A stretch of 43,980 bases of DNA from an uncultured Clostridia bacterium (lineage in GTDB: Bacteria; Bacillota; Clostridia; Lachnospirales; CAG-274). Shown here in pieces: positions 7,777-16,496 of the stretch. The translations under genes were made by a program, and so were the position numbers. The notes under the pieces were generated by a model, which was given only the letters and a program-made list of their open reading frames with translations, was not told the origin of the DNA and ran no database searches. Position 1 is the stretch's first letter, and the number at the start of each line of letters is the position of its first letter. The stretch lies in the NCBI GenBank assembly GCA_947630475.1, contig CANRHR010000014.1, positions 1 to 43,980 of the forward strand, written 5' to 3'.

Positions 7777-8712
7777 ATGTCAGAAATTAAAAAAAGTGCA
7801 TTGGATCTTATAGGAAAAACACCTATACTAAGTATAGATCGTTACAGCAAAAATGCAGGTATAAACAAAGTGACTCTTCTTGCAAAGCTTGAATATCTTA
7901 ATCCTGCCGGCTCCGTAAAGGACAGAATAGCTCTTGCTATGATAGAGGATGCCGAAAGATCAGGAAAGTTAAAGCCCGGGGCAACAATAATTGAGCCTAC
8001 AAGCGGAAATACAGGTATAGGACTTGCGGCAGTGGCAGCGGCAAAGGGTTATAAGGCTATACTTACGCTTCCCGATACAATGAGCGTTGAGCGCAGAAAT
8101 CTTTTAAAGGCATATGGCGCAAAGCTTGTGCTTACAGAGGGCGCAAAGGGAATGAAAGGCGCGATTGCAAAGGCTGATGAGCTTAATAAGGAGATAGAAG
8201 GTTCTGTTATATTGGGTCAGTTTGTAAACCCTGCAAATCCTGCTGTACATAAGGCGACAACAGGCCCGGAAATATGGGAGCAGACAGACGGAAAGGTGGA
8301 TATATTTATTGCAGGTGTCGGAACAGGCGGTACTGTAACCGGCGTGGGAGAATATTTAAAGGAACAAAATCCGGATATAAAAATAATTGCCGTAGAACCT
8401 GCTACAAGTCCTGTGCTTTCAAAGGGAACGGCAGGCGCTCACAAGATACAGGGTATTGGCGCAGGCTTTGTGCCGGAAGTTCTTAACACAAAGATATATG
8501 ATGAGGTTATTGCTGTTGAAAATGAGGACGCTTTTGCAGAGGGAAGAGCATTTGCCCTTTCAGAGGGTATTCTTGTAGGTATATCATCGGGCGCTGCATT
8601 AAAGGCGGCTTCTATTTTGGCAAAAAGACCTGAAAATGCAGGAAAGAATATTGTTGTTCTTCTCCCCGATTCCGGCGACAGGTACCTTTCAACGCCTTTG
8701 TTCAGCAACTAA
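7777..8712 (+). CDS. cysK: Cysteine synthase A (O-acetylserine sulfhydrylase)
   Basis: This enzyme makes cysteine from O-acetylserine and sulfide with PLP. At 311 residues it has normal CysK length. It carries PLP lysine Lys48 in PAGSVKDR, the substrate loop [12 protein letters not shown], the phosphate loop [10 protein letters not shown] and the C-terminal [23 protein letters not shown] and [10 protein letters not shown] are ordinary CysK sequence. It has a strong promoter of its own and a GGAGG ribosome binding site. It is followed by a GC-rich hairpin and yezD. A second, divergent cysteine synthase lies inside the nitrogenase-like operon at 11104-12087, so the two are probably not redundant. 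Confidence 0.95.
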   Translation: MSEIKKSALDLIGKTPILSIDRYSKNAGINKVTLLAKLEYLNPAGSVKDRIALAMIEDAERSGKLKPGATIIEPTSGNTGIGLAAVAAAKGYKAILTLPDTMSVERRNLLKAYGAKLVLTEGAKGMKGAIAKADELNKEIEGSVILGQFVNPANPAVHKATTGPEIWEQTDGKVDIFIAGVGTGGTVTGVGEYLKEQNPDIKIIAVEPATSPVLSKGTAGAHKIQGIGAGFVPEVLNTKIYDEVIAVENEDAFAEGRAFALSEGILVGISSGAALKAASILAKRPENAGKNIVVLLPDSGDRYLSTPLFSN

Positions 8713-8719
8713 AAATTTT

Positions 8720-8745
8720 GGCTGCCGCATAAATTGGCGGCAGCC
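8720..8745. terminator. GC-rich hairpin between cysK and yezD
   Basis: A perfect 9-bp stem GGCTGCCGC / GCGGCAGCC with an 8-base loop. The + strand has no clear T-run after it (TTATAAAAA), so it may act as a processing or weak termination signal rather than a full stop. Confidence 0.5.
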
Positions 8746-8767
8746 TTATAAAAAGGCGGTGTTATAA

Positions 8768-8923
8768 ATGGCTGAAAGGGAAGAAAATAAGATTAAAATG
8801 ACATATCTTGACATAGTTAAGCATATGGTTGAAGAAACAAAGTTTGGAATGGTATCTATAGTGATACAAGACGGAAAAGTGGTTCAAATAGAACAAAACA
8901 AAAAAATTAGATTGAAAAGCTGA
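8768..8923 (+). CDS. yezD: YezD family small protein (DUF2292)
   Basis: A 51-residue protein with TKFGMVSIVIQDGKVVQIEQNKKIRL, which is the YezD/DUF2292 pattern: a short helix, then two beta strands with a conserved IQDGKVVQIE. Members are small cytosolic proteins of unknown biochemistry, often found beside cysteine and sulfate assimilation genes. The RBS AAGGCGGTG precedes the ATG at 8768. It lies 55 bases after cysK and just before a terminator, so it is probably the last gene of the cysK transcript. The position between cysK and the nitrogenase-like operon fits a sulfur-related function. Confidence 0.8.
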   Translation: MAEREENKIKMTYLDIVKHMVEETKFGMVSIVIQDGKVVQIEQNKKIRLKS

Positions 8924-8926
8924 TCG

Positions 8927-8977
8927 GACAACCGAAGGTTTTACTCATTAAAAAAGTAGAATTAGGTTGTCTTTTTT
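8927..8977 (+). terminator. Intrinsic terminator or attenuator between yezD and the nif-like operon
   Basis: Outer stem GACAACC (8927-8933) / GGTTGTC (8965-8971) and inner stem TTTTAC / GTAGAA are followed by TTTTTT. It lies only 27 bases before the NifB-like start. I see no good promoter between it and that gene, so the nif-like operon may depend on read-through. Confidence 0.75.
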
Positions 8978-9003
8978 ATTTTCTAAAATAAGGAATGGTC
9001 AAA

Positions 9004-9868
9004 ATGAGTAATAATTATAAAGATTTGCAAAATTCGCACCCTTGCTTTGGCGGTCAACAAAATAATACGGGCAGGATACATCTTCCGGTATCTCCGGGCT
9101 GCAATATTGCCTGCAGATTTTGTATAAGGGCAATAAACGACACCGAGCAAAGGCCGGGTGTTGCAAGCACTGTGTTAAAGCCCGAAGAAACTTTAGACGT
9201 TATCAAAAAGGCTCTTGAGCTGTGTCCCGAAATTACCGTTGCGGGAATTGCAGGTCCGGGTGATACATTGGCAACGGATCATGCGCTTGAAACATTTAGG
9301 CTTGTCAAAAAACATTTTCCGCAGCTTATTAAATGTATGAGCACAAACGGACTTCTTCTTTTCGAAAAAGCCGACGAGATACTTAATGTGGGTATAGATT
9401 CTCTCACTGTTACTGTAAATGCTATTGATCCCGAAATAGAGGCAAGGCTTAATAAGTACATAATTTACCACGGTGAAAGGATAGAAGGTATTGATGGAGC
9501 AAAGATACTAATCGAAAATCAGCTTAAGGGAATAGAAAGGATCGCAGGAGCAGGCGTTACGGTAAAAGTGAACACAGTACTTGTACCGGAGATAAACGGA
9601 GCTCATATTGAGGATATAGCAAAAAAAATGAGCGAAATAGGCGTAAGCATTTACAACATTATCCCCCTTATCCCTCAATTTGAGCTTAAAGATTGCAAAG
9701 AGCCTACTTGTATGGAGATAGATGCCGCAAGGACAAGAGCAGGAAAATATGTCGATGTGTTTAGGCACTGCCAAAGGTGCAGAGCCGATGCGGCAGGCAT
9801 ACCCGGCGGCAAAGAAATAGGAGATCAAATATATCAAAAAAGAATAAAGATAAAGGAGACTTTTTCTC

Positions 9869-9876
<8 letters not shown>
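9004..9876 (+). CDS. nifB: NifB-like radical SAM cofactor maturase
   Basis: NifB builds the 8Fe carbide core (NifB-co) of nitrogenase cofactors by radical SAM chemistry. Counting from 9004, the 290-residue protein has HPC (Cys14, FAFGGQQ-like neighbourhood), the SAM cluster motif CNIACRFC (Cys33, 37, 40), RPGVASTVLKPEE and the NifB-specific HCQRCRADAAGIPGG near the C-terminus, which supplies ligands to the precursor clusters. It lacks the C-terminal NifX domain of many NifB proteins; that domain is encoded by the next gene, overlapping by 8 bases. The start at 9004 is preferred to ATG 8995 because AAGGA directly abuts 8995 but is well spaced from 9004. It is the first gene of the nitrogenase-like operon. 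The presence of NifB argues that the complex carries a nitrogenase-type cofactor rather than a tetrapyrrole. Confidence 0.9.
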
Positions 9877-11078
<1,202 letters not shown>

Positions 11079-11103
11079 GAAAAGATAAGAAAAGGAGAAA
11101 ACT

Positions 11104-12087
11104 ATGGCGAAGATAAATCAATCAATAACAGAGCTTGTGGGAAGAACGCCGCTGTTAAGGCTTAACGGTGTTATTAAGCGCAACAATATAGAGGCGGATA
11201 TAATAGGAAAGCTCGAATATTTTAACCCTAACCAAAGTGTAAAGGACAGAATCGCTGCAGCAATGATTGAGGAAGCTGAAAAATCTGGAGAGCTTAAAAA
11301 AGGCGATACTATAATAGAGCTTACAAGCGGAAATACGGGCATAGGTCTTGCTGCCGTTGCAGCTGCAAAAGGATATCCATTTAGGGTATACATACAGGAT
11401 CAGGTGTCAAAGGAAAGGTTTCAAGTAATTCATGCTTTCGGCGGAGAAACTGTAAAGCTCTCTGAGGTGCCCGAGATAGTAGAAAGTATGGAAAAGAACG
11501 GTCCTGACTTTGTGGAATGTTGTAAAGCGCTGGAACGTGCTGTTGCAAATGAAAAGAACATATGGTTTGCAGATCAGACAAGAAATAAGGAAAATCCGAA
11601 AATACACTACAAAACTACAGGCCCTGAAATATGGGAAGATACCGATGGAGAGGTGGATATCTTGATTGCCTGTGTAGGGACAGGCGGTACCGTTTCGGGT
11701 ACAGGCAAATACCTTAAGGAGAAAAATCCGAATATTAAGGTTATAGCAGTGCAGCCCACACCAGAATCATTTGTAAGTGATGAGCGCCCCGACCAAGAGG
11801 AGATTACAGGGGTACATCCATTTGAAAATGTAGAGGAAAGGTATATTCCGGCAAATCTGGACAGAAATATATATGATGATTGGTACGAGGTGAATACAGA
11901 GCAGGCATACAGTGCCGCAAGGCAGGCAGCTGAAAACGATGGCATACTTATCGGCGTATCTTCGGGCGCTGCCCTGTATGCAGCTCTGCAGGAGGCAAAA
12001 AAAATTGAAAATAAAGGCAAAAAAATAGTTGTGATGTTTCCTGATACAGGGCTTCGATATCTTTCCACTCATCTTTTTAAATTATAG
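11104..12087 (+). CDS. Second cysteine synthase-like PLP enzyme, inside the nif-like operon
   Basis: A 327-residue relative of CysK with PLP lysine Lys48 (NQSVKDR), [25 protein letters not shown] and PDTGLRYLSTHLF. It differs from the cysK product at 7777 in a changed segment around residues 97-150 (DQVSKERFQVIHAFGGE, then an extended MEKNGPDFVECCKALERA region) that lies near the active-site entrance of the family. It is about 16 residues longer. It sits between the NifH and NifD genes with tight spacing (25 and 14 bases), so it belongs to the operon. The likely role is to trap sulfide or a small thiol released by the complex onto O-acetylserine, giving cysteine or an S-alkylcysteine. The family is secure; the substrate is inference. 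Confidence 0.88.
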   Translation: MAKINQSITELVGRTPLLRLNGVIKRNNIEADIIGKLEYFNPNQSVKDRIAAAMIEEAEKSGELKKGDTIIELTSGNTGIGLAAVAAAKGYPFRVYIQDQVSKERFQVIHAFGGETVKLSEVPEIVESMEKNGPDFVECCKALERAVANEKNIWFADQTRNKENPKIHYKTTGPEIWEDTDGEVDILIACVGTGGTVSGTGKYLKEKNPNIKVIAVQPTPESFVSDERPDQEEITGVHPFENVEERYIPANLDRNIYDDWYEVNTEQAYSAARQAAENDGILIGVSSGAALYAALQEAKKIENKGKKIVVMFPDTGLRYLSTHLFKL

Positions 12088-12101
12088 AAAGGCGTGATAA
12101 T

Positions 12102-13568
12102 ATGACAATTAACTTAAATAACTCCAATGTCGCAACAAGAGAAAACAGGATAGGTTCTATAACGGGTTATATCGGCTCTCTGAGCGACCTTGCAGGAAAG
12201 AGTGAATGTGGTACATTAAAGGGCTGCTCTAGATGCTTTTCACAATCAAGCACTTGTCTTTCCAGCTGTGCATTGGGTCAGTTGTCTGCCATACGTGATG
12301 TTGCAATAATACACCATGGCCCTGCCGGCTGCTCCGTTGCGAGCGCAGGAAATTATTATCTTAATAAAACAATGGCAAAAAAACGAGGTGTCACAAATGA
12401 TACCGTTTATGTTGGAACGGATATGAATGAAAACGACACAATTTTTGGTTCAACTGACAGTTTGCGTGAAATAATAATAGAAGTAAACAGAAGATATTCT
12501 CCAAAAGCCATTTTTGTAACAAGCTCCTGTGCAACAGGTATAATAGGTGAGGATATAGACAGTGTTGTAGATGAGTTAAAGGATGAAATATCCGTACCTA
12601 TAGTTGCCGTACATTGTGAAGGTTTTAAATCCCGAATATGGGCTACTGGCTTTGATATTGCGGATCATGCCGTTTTATCTTCTGTAGTTCAGCCTCCTAG
12701 AGAGGGCGTAAGCTCCAATAAAATAAATTTTAAAAATTTCTATGAAAGCGCAAGACCCGAAATAATGGAAATGTTTGCAAAATTTGATTTGGAGCCTGTT
12801 TTTCTTTACTGTAATTCGACTGTAGAGGAACTTTCCCATATGTCGGAATCTCTTGCCACCACCTGCATATGCGGCACATTGGGAAATTACCTTGGAAATG
12901 CCTTGGAGGAAAAATATGGCGTACCGTATGTAAGAAGTATAAACCAGTGCGGTATAACGGGCTTTGAAACATGGCTGCGTGAGATCGGCAAGGTGACGGG
13001 ACGCTCTGAAAAAATCGAAAGCTATATAGAAGAGCAGCGCAAGATATATATGCCGCAGATAGAAGAAGTTAAAAAAGAATTGAAAGGACTTCGTGCCGTT
13101 ATCGGTATGGGCCCGGGATATACGTTTGAGGTATCGAGAGTACTTAATGAGCTTGGTATAGAGGTTGTATGGGCGCTTGCTTGGCACTATGACAAAAAAT
13201 ATGAAAACGGAGATGTTCCTCCGTCAATGAAATATCTTTTGGACAATGGCATTGATTTTGAAGCTAGTGTTGCCGATCAGCAAAATTTTGAAGTTATGAA
13301 TATACTGCACAAATATCAGCCCGATCTTTACCTTTCAAGGCATCCCGGCTCTACCGTTTGGGCGATAAAAAACGGAACTCCGGCTGTTTACGTTGCCGAT
13401 GAATATATGATATTTGGCTATAAGCATACTTTGGAGTTTGCTTATTCGATACTTAACAGCATAAAAAACAGAAGCTTTGAGCAGAATCTGGCAAAACGTG
13501 TAAAGCTGCCTTATACGGACTGGTGGTACAAGCAGGATGTCGGTACATTTCTTGAGGAGGCGAATTAA
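12102..13568 (+). CDS. NifD-like catalytic subunit, non-nitrogen-fixing type
   Basis: A 488-residue nitrogenase component 1 alpha-like protein. P-cluster ligands correspond to Cys56, Cys77 (HHGPAGC) and Cys143 (SSCATGIIGEDI). Cys257 in CGTLGNYLGNALEEKYG aligns without gaps with NifD Cys275, the iron ligand of the active-site cofactor. CEGFK (172-176) aligns with NifD CEGFR, but the positions of Gln191 and His195 become Trp and Phe. The segment matching NifD His442 (VYVADEYMIFGYKH) has Ala there. These residues are needed for N2 reduction, so another substrate is likely. Four extra cysteines (36, 42, 45, 52) crowd the N-terminus. NifE and NifN are absent, as in Mar-type and other nitrogenase-like clusters. 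The partner NifK-like gene starts at the next base. Confidence 0.88.
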   Translation: MTINLNNSNVATRENRIGSITGYIGSLSDLAGKSECGTLKGCSRCFSQSSTCLSSCALGQLSAIRDVAIIHHGPAGCSVASAGNYYLNKTMAKKRGVTNDTVYVGTDMNENDTIFGSTDSLREIIIEVNRRYSPKAIFVTSSCATGIIGEDIDSVVDELKDEISVPIVAVHCEGFKSRIWATGFDIADHAVLSSVVQPPREGVSSNKINFKNFYESARPEIMEMFAKFDLEPVFLYCNSTVEELSHMSESLATTCICGTLGNYLGNALEEKYGVPYVRSINQCGITGFETWLREIGKVTGRSEKIESYIEEQRKIYMPQIEEVKKELKGLRAVIGMGPGYTFEVSRVLNELGIEVVWALAWHYDKKYENGDVPPSMKYLLDNGIDFEASVADQQNFEVMNILHKYQPDLYLSRHPGSTVWAIKNGTPAVYVADEYMIFGYKHTLEFAYSILNSIKNRSFEQNLAKRVKLPYTDWWYKQDVGTFLEEAN

Positions 13569-14918
13569 GTGGCAAAATTATTGGATAAACAAAGATATAA
13601 ATGTGCATTGGGCGCAATGCAGACTGTTCAGGCAATCACAAGAGCGATACCCATACTGCATTCCGGCCCGGGATGCGCCCAGAAGCTTTCGGACGGAACC
13701 GGCAGCTCGGGATATTTTTCACCGAATATTTTTCCGTGTACCAGTATAAACGAAAAGGACGTTGTGTTTGGCGGCGTAAAAAAGCTTCATTCCACAATAG
13801 AAAACGCATTAAAGGTTATAGATGCGGATCTTTATGTTGTGCTTACGGGCTGTATACCAGAGATTGTGGGTGATGACTCCGAAGAGGTAGTATCGCAGTT
13901 TGATAAAGCAGAGCAGCTCGAAAGCTTTGAAAATGAAGGCGGAGATCCCGATAAATTTGTATACAAGCCTGTTATATATGCTTCCACAGCAGGCTTTAAG
14001 GGAAATAACTATAAAGGTCATGAACAGATAATAGACGCTATTATCGGCCAATATCTTAAAAAATCCGATAAAAGACAAAAAGGCCTTGTTAATATATGGG
14101 CTGACGTGCCGTATCAGGACTTGTTTTGGCTTGGCAATATAAGAGAAATTGAAAAGCTTTTATCCGAAATAGGTTTGACTCCTAACAGCATTTTTGGATA
14201 TAATAGGGGGCTTGACAATATAGATAAGATAGCTCAGGCTGAATTTAACCTTATTGTATCACCTTGGGTCTGTTTAAAAAACATGAAAAAGATGGAGAAA
14301 AAACTTGGCATACCGTATCTTCATTATCCGACACTGCCTATAGGAGCTTACGAAACAAGTAAATTTTTGCGTGAAATAGGCAAGTTTGCGGGGATAGAAC
14401 AGGAAAAGACAGAAAAAGTGATAAAAGAACACGAAGATTATTATTACTATCTTATAGAACGCTATGCCGATCTTTTTCTTGAAAACAGAGTTATAAATAA
14501 GGAATTTTCTGTTGTTGCGGACGCACAGTATGCGCTGGGCATAACAAAATTTCTTGCAAACGACCTTGGGCTTATTCCGGCAAAGCAATTTATAACTGAC
14601 GATACACCAAAGGAGTTTCGTGAAAATATAAAAGATGAATTTAAAAAACTAAATTATAACTTGCAGGCGGATGTGGAGTTTGAAACCGACAGCTATAAAA
14701 TACATAACGAGATAAAAGCGCACGATTATCACGGTTATCCGCTCATTTTAGGCAGCTATTATGAAAAAGAGCTTTCGGAAAAGCTCAAGGGAAATTATTT
14801 GAATATTTCATGGCCCGTACAGGATAAAGTTGTATTTGACGATTTTTATGCGGGCTATACAGGCGGTATACGCTTGATAGAAGATATTTATACTGTAGCT
14901 GTGCAAAGGTTTAATTAG
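13569..14918 (+). CDS. NifK-like beta subunit of the nitrogenase-like complex
   Basis: A 449-residue component 1 beta-like protein, shorter than true NifK (about 520) because the long N-terminal extension is absent. The three P-cluster cysteines are present: Cys12 (KCALGAM), Cys36 (HSGPGCAQK) and Cys95 (LTGCIPEIVGDD). The rest shows the repeated Rossmann-like fold, with HYPTLPIGAYETSKFLREIG corresponding to the NifK segment before its last domain. It should pair with the NifD-like protein, accept electrons from the NifH-like protein and pass them to the active site in the alpha subunit. The GTG start follows the NifD stop directly, with GAGGAGG inside the end of that gene, so the two are translationally coupled. 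Confidence 0.88.
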   Translation: MAKLLDKQRYKCALGAMQTVQAITRAIPILHSGPGCAQKLSDGTGSSGYFSPNIFPCTSINEKDVVFGGVKKLHSTIENALKVIDADLYVVLTGCIPEIVGDDSEEVVSQFDKAEQLESFENEGGDPDKFVYKPVIYASTAGFKGNNYKGHEQIIDAIIGQYLKKSDKRQKGLVNIWADVPYQDLFWLGNIREIEKLLSEIGLTPNSIFGYNRGLDNIDKIAQAEFNLIVSPWVCLKNMKKMEKKLGIPYLHYPTLPIGAYETSKFLREIGKFAGIEQEKTEKVIKEHEDYYYYLIERYADLFLENRVINKEFSVVADAQYALGITKFLANDLGLIPAKQFITDDTPKEFRENIKDEFKKLNYNLQADVEFETDSYKIHNEIKAHDYHGYPLILGSYYEKELSEKLKGNYLNISWPVQDKVVFDDFYAGYTGGIRLIEDIYTVAVQRFN

Positions 14919-14939
14919 TATTTGAAAGGAAATGAAAAT

Positions 14940-15371
14940 ATGACTTATAAAATTGCTGTGGCTTCATCGGACGGGGTAAATATTGATCTTAGCTTCGGCG
15001 CAGCAGGTCACTTTGATATTTACAGTGTGGATAAAACAGAATATCGTCTTACGGAGAAAAGAACTGCACCAACTAAGGAAGAGAGCAAAGCTGAAAATAT
15101 ATGTGGCGATGAAAAACGTGAGTGTAATTCGAGCTGTTCGAATAACAAATCTTGCGGAGCGGACGGAAAAAGCTTTCCGAAAGTGGAAATGCTTTCGGAT
15201 TGCCGCTGTATAATTTGCAAAAAAATAGGCTTTAACATAACAAAGCAGCTTGAGAAAAAAGCAATAACGAGCTTTGATGTGGATTGTACTGTTGAAGAAG
15301 CGCTTAAAAAGGTAACAGATTATTTTAATAAAATTGATAATCACATATCACTTCGTAAAAGCGCTGAATAA
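14940..15371 (+). CDS. Second NifX-like protein with a cysteine-rich insert
   Basis: A 143-residue member of the NifX/NafY-like family (TYKIAVASSDGVNIDLSFGAAGHFDIY, then MLSDCRCIICKKIGFNITKQLEKKAI). Between these two halves, residues 58-79 form an insert rich in cysteine (CGDEKRECNSSCSNNKSC, then GADGK). The first NifX-like protein has only a short linker there. The insert could bind a metal or cluster, or sense redox state. ATG 14940 is chosen because GAAAGGA stands before it; an in-frame TTG at 14922 does not have one. It is the last gene of the operon and may be a chaperone for apo-NifDK or for its cofactor. Confidence 0.83.
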   Translation: MTYKIAVASSDGVNIDLSFGAAGHFDIYSVDKTEYRLTEKRTAPTKEESKAENICGDEKRECNSSCSNNKSCGADGKSFPKVEMLSDCRCIICKKIGFNITKQLEKKAITSFDVDCTVEEALKKVTDYFNKIDNHISLRKSAE

Positions 15372-15520
15372 GATAACTTACAACAGTTATAATTATGAAA
15401 ATTCAATATTAATGAAGATTAATAATATTAAGATTTACAATTAATGTTTATGCAGAAATTAACGAAATATGAATATCCTTGACTATAGTTATTGCAAATA
15501 TTTTTGATTAAATTTTTTCC

Positions 15521-15550
15521 TTGATTTTCACAAAAAAATTATGATATCAT
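15521..15550 (+). promoter_or_regulatory. Promoter of the DUF2798 gene
   Basis: TTGATT (15521-15526) and TATCAT (15545-15550) with an 18-base spacer. Transcription would begin near 15557, leaving a leader of about 110 bases that holds the hairpin described next. The rest of 15372-15520 is AT-rich with no gene I can see. Confidence 0.6.
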
Positions 15551-15580
15551 ATTCAATGTAAAAAAAATACATACATAATG

Positions 15581-15646
15581 ACACATGTAGTGCAATGCAC
15601 GTAAATCTGATTACAGAGTATGTTTATGGCACGCATGTGTTTTTTT
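15581..15646 (+). promoter_or_regulatory. Leader hairpin with T-run ahead of the DUF2798 gene
   Basis: ACACATG (15581-15587) pairs with CATGTGT (15634-15640). Inside it GTGC can pair with GCAC (two alternative partners near 15590-15600 and 15628-15633). Seven T residues follow (15640-15646). The AAAAAGGAGG ribosome binding site is about 8 bases further on. This resembles an attenuator or a sensor in the mRNA leader. It could instead be a plain terminator of the nif-like operon. Confidence 0.45.
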
Positions 15647-15668
15647 GTGCTAAAAAGGAGGATATTTT

Positions 15669-16376
15669 ATGCCTAAAAACCAATTTCAAAGAATGGTATT
15701 TGCTTTTATTACAGTAATTATTACGGTACATGCATATGTGTTTTACAGTCTGTATGTAATAAACGGGAATACATTAATGGCGCTTAACAATACAACAAGC
15801 GTTATCTCAGCCCTTAACAAACAAGGTGGAGTGTATATGTTAGGCATGTATAAGCCAATATGGTTTTGCGTAATATTGGAATTTGTTATTGCTTACCTGC
15901 TGGAGAATATAGTCGGAAGCCCTGTTTCGTTCAAACTTGCATGCAGGATATTTAATCCTGCAAAAAATCACCCCATGATATTTGAAACAGCTATAATATG
16001 TGCAACCATTGGTATTATGTGCCCAGCTATGAGCCTTATTGCCGCCTTTCTCTATTATCCCTACTATATGGGATTCAATATTTTAACTTTATTGGCAAAC
16101 TGGCTTAAATTAGTATGTTTTAATTTTCCCTTTGCTTACTTTACACAGCTGTTTTTTATACAGCCTGTTGTAAGAGTACTATTCAAGGCTATATTCAGTA
16201 AGAAAATAGAAGAACAAAATAATGCAGATGATTATATGTATATACATCCCGAAAATGAGCAGGAAGCAGTTATCAATATATTCAAGCGTATTGATGAAAT
16301 ACAGAAAGAGCTTGAACATGAACATCGCCGCAGAAAGGCGTTGGAAAACGATTTTCACAATATTGTTAAAAAATAG
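15669..16376 (+). CDS. DUF2798 family membrane protein
   Basis: A 235-residue protein with four predicted membrane segments: about residues 8-28 (FAFITVIITVHAYVFYSLYV), 63-82, 108-132 and 140-165. The N-terminal motif PKNQFQRMVFAFITVIITVHAYVFY and the later HPMIFETAIICATIGIMCPAMSLIA are typical of DUF2798, a family of small integral membrane proteins of unknown function in Firmicutes. The last 60 residues are charged and probably form a coiled coil in the cytoplasm (IFKRIDEIQKELEHEHRRRKALEND). It follows its own promoter and a structured leader with a strong AAAAAGGAGG. There is no clear link to the upstream operon. Confidence 0.8.
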   Translation: MPKNQFQRMVFAFITVIITVHAYVFYSLYVINGNTLMALNNTTSVISALNKQGGVYMLGMYKPIWFCVILEFVIAYLLENIVGSPVSFKLACRIFNPAKNHPMIFETAIICATIGIMCPAMSLIAAFLYYPYYMGFNILTLLANWLKLVCFNFPFAYFTQLFFIQPVVRVLFKAIFSKKIEEQNNADDYMYIHPENEQEAVINIFKRIDEIQKELEHEHRRRKALENDFHNIVKK

Positions 16377-16453
16377 AACAAAAGGCTACAGTGAGTCGTC
16401 TGCACTTTAAATAATGGATAATAGCACTTCTTCCAGCTTCAATGAAGATTAAT

Positions 16454-16496
16454 AAAAATAAATCCTGTCCGATGATTTTGGCAGGATTTATTTTTT
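16454..16496 (+). terminator. Intrinsic terminator, copy 2 of the repeated hairpin
   Basis: The same 14-bp stem as at 1887-1929 (AAAAATAAATCCTG / CAGGATTTATTTTT), with a 14-base loop and six T residues. The base context before it (GATTAA) is also shared. It sits 17 bases before the point where subtilase homology begins. Confidence 0.85.
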
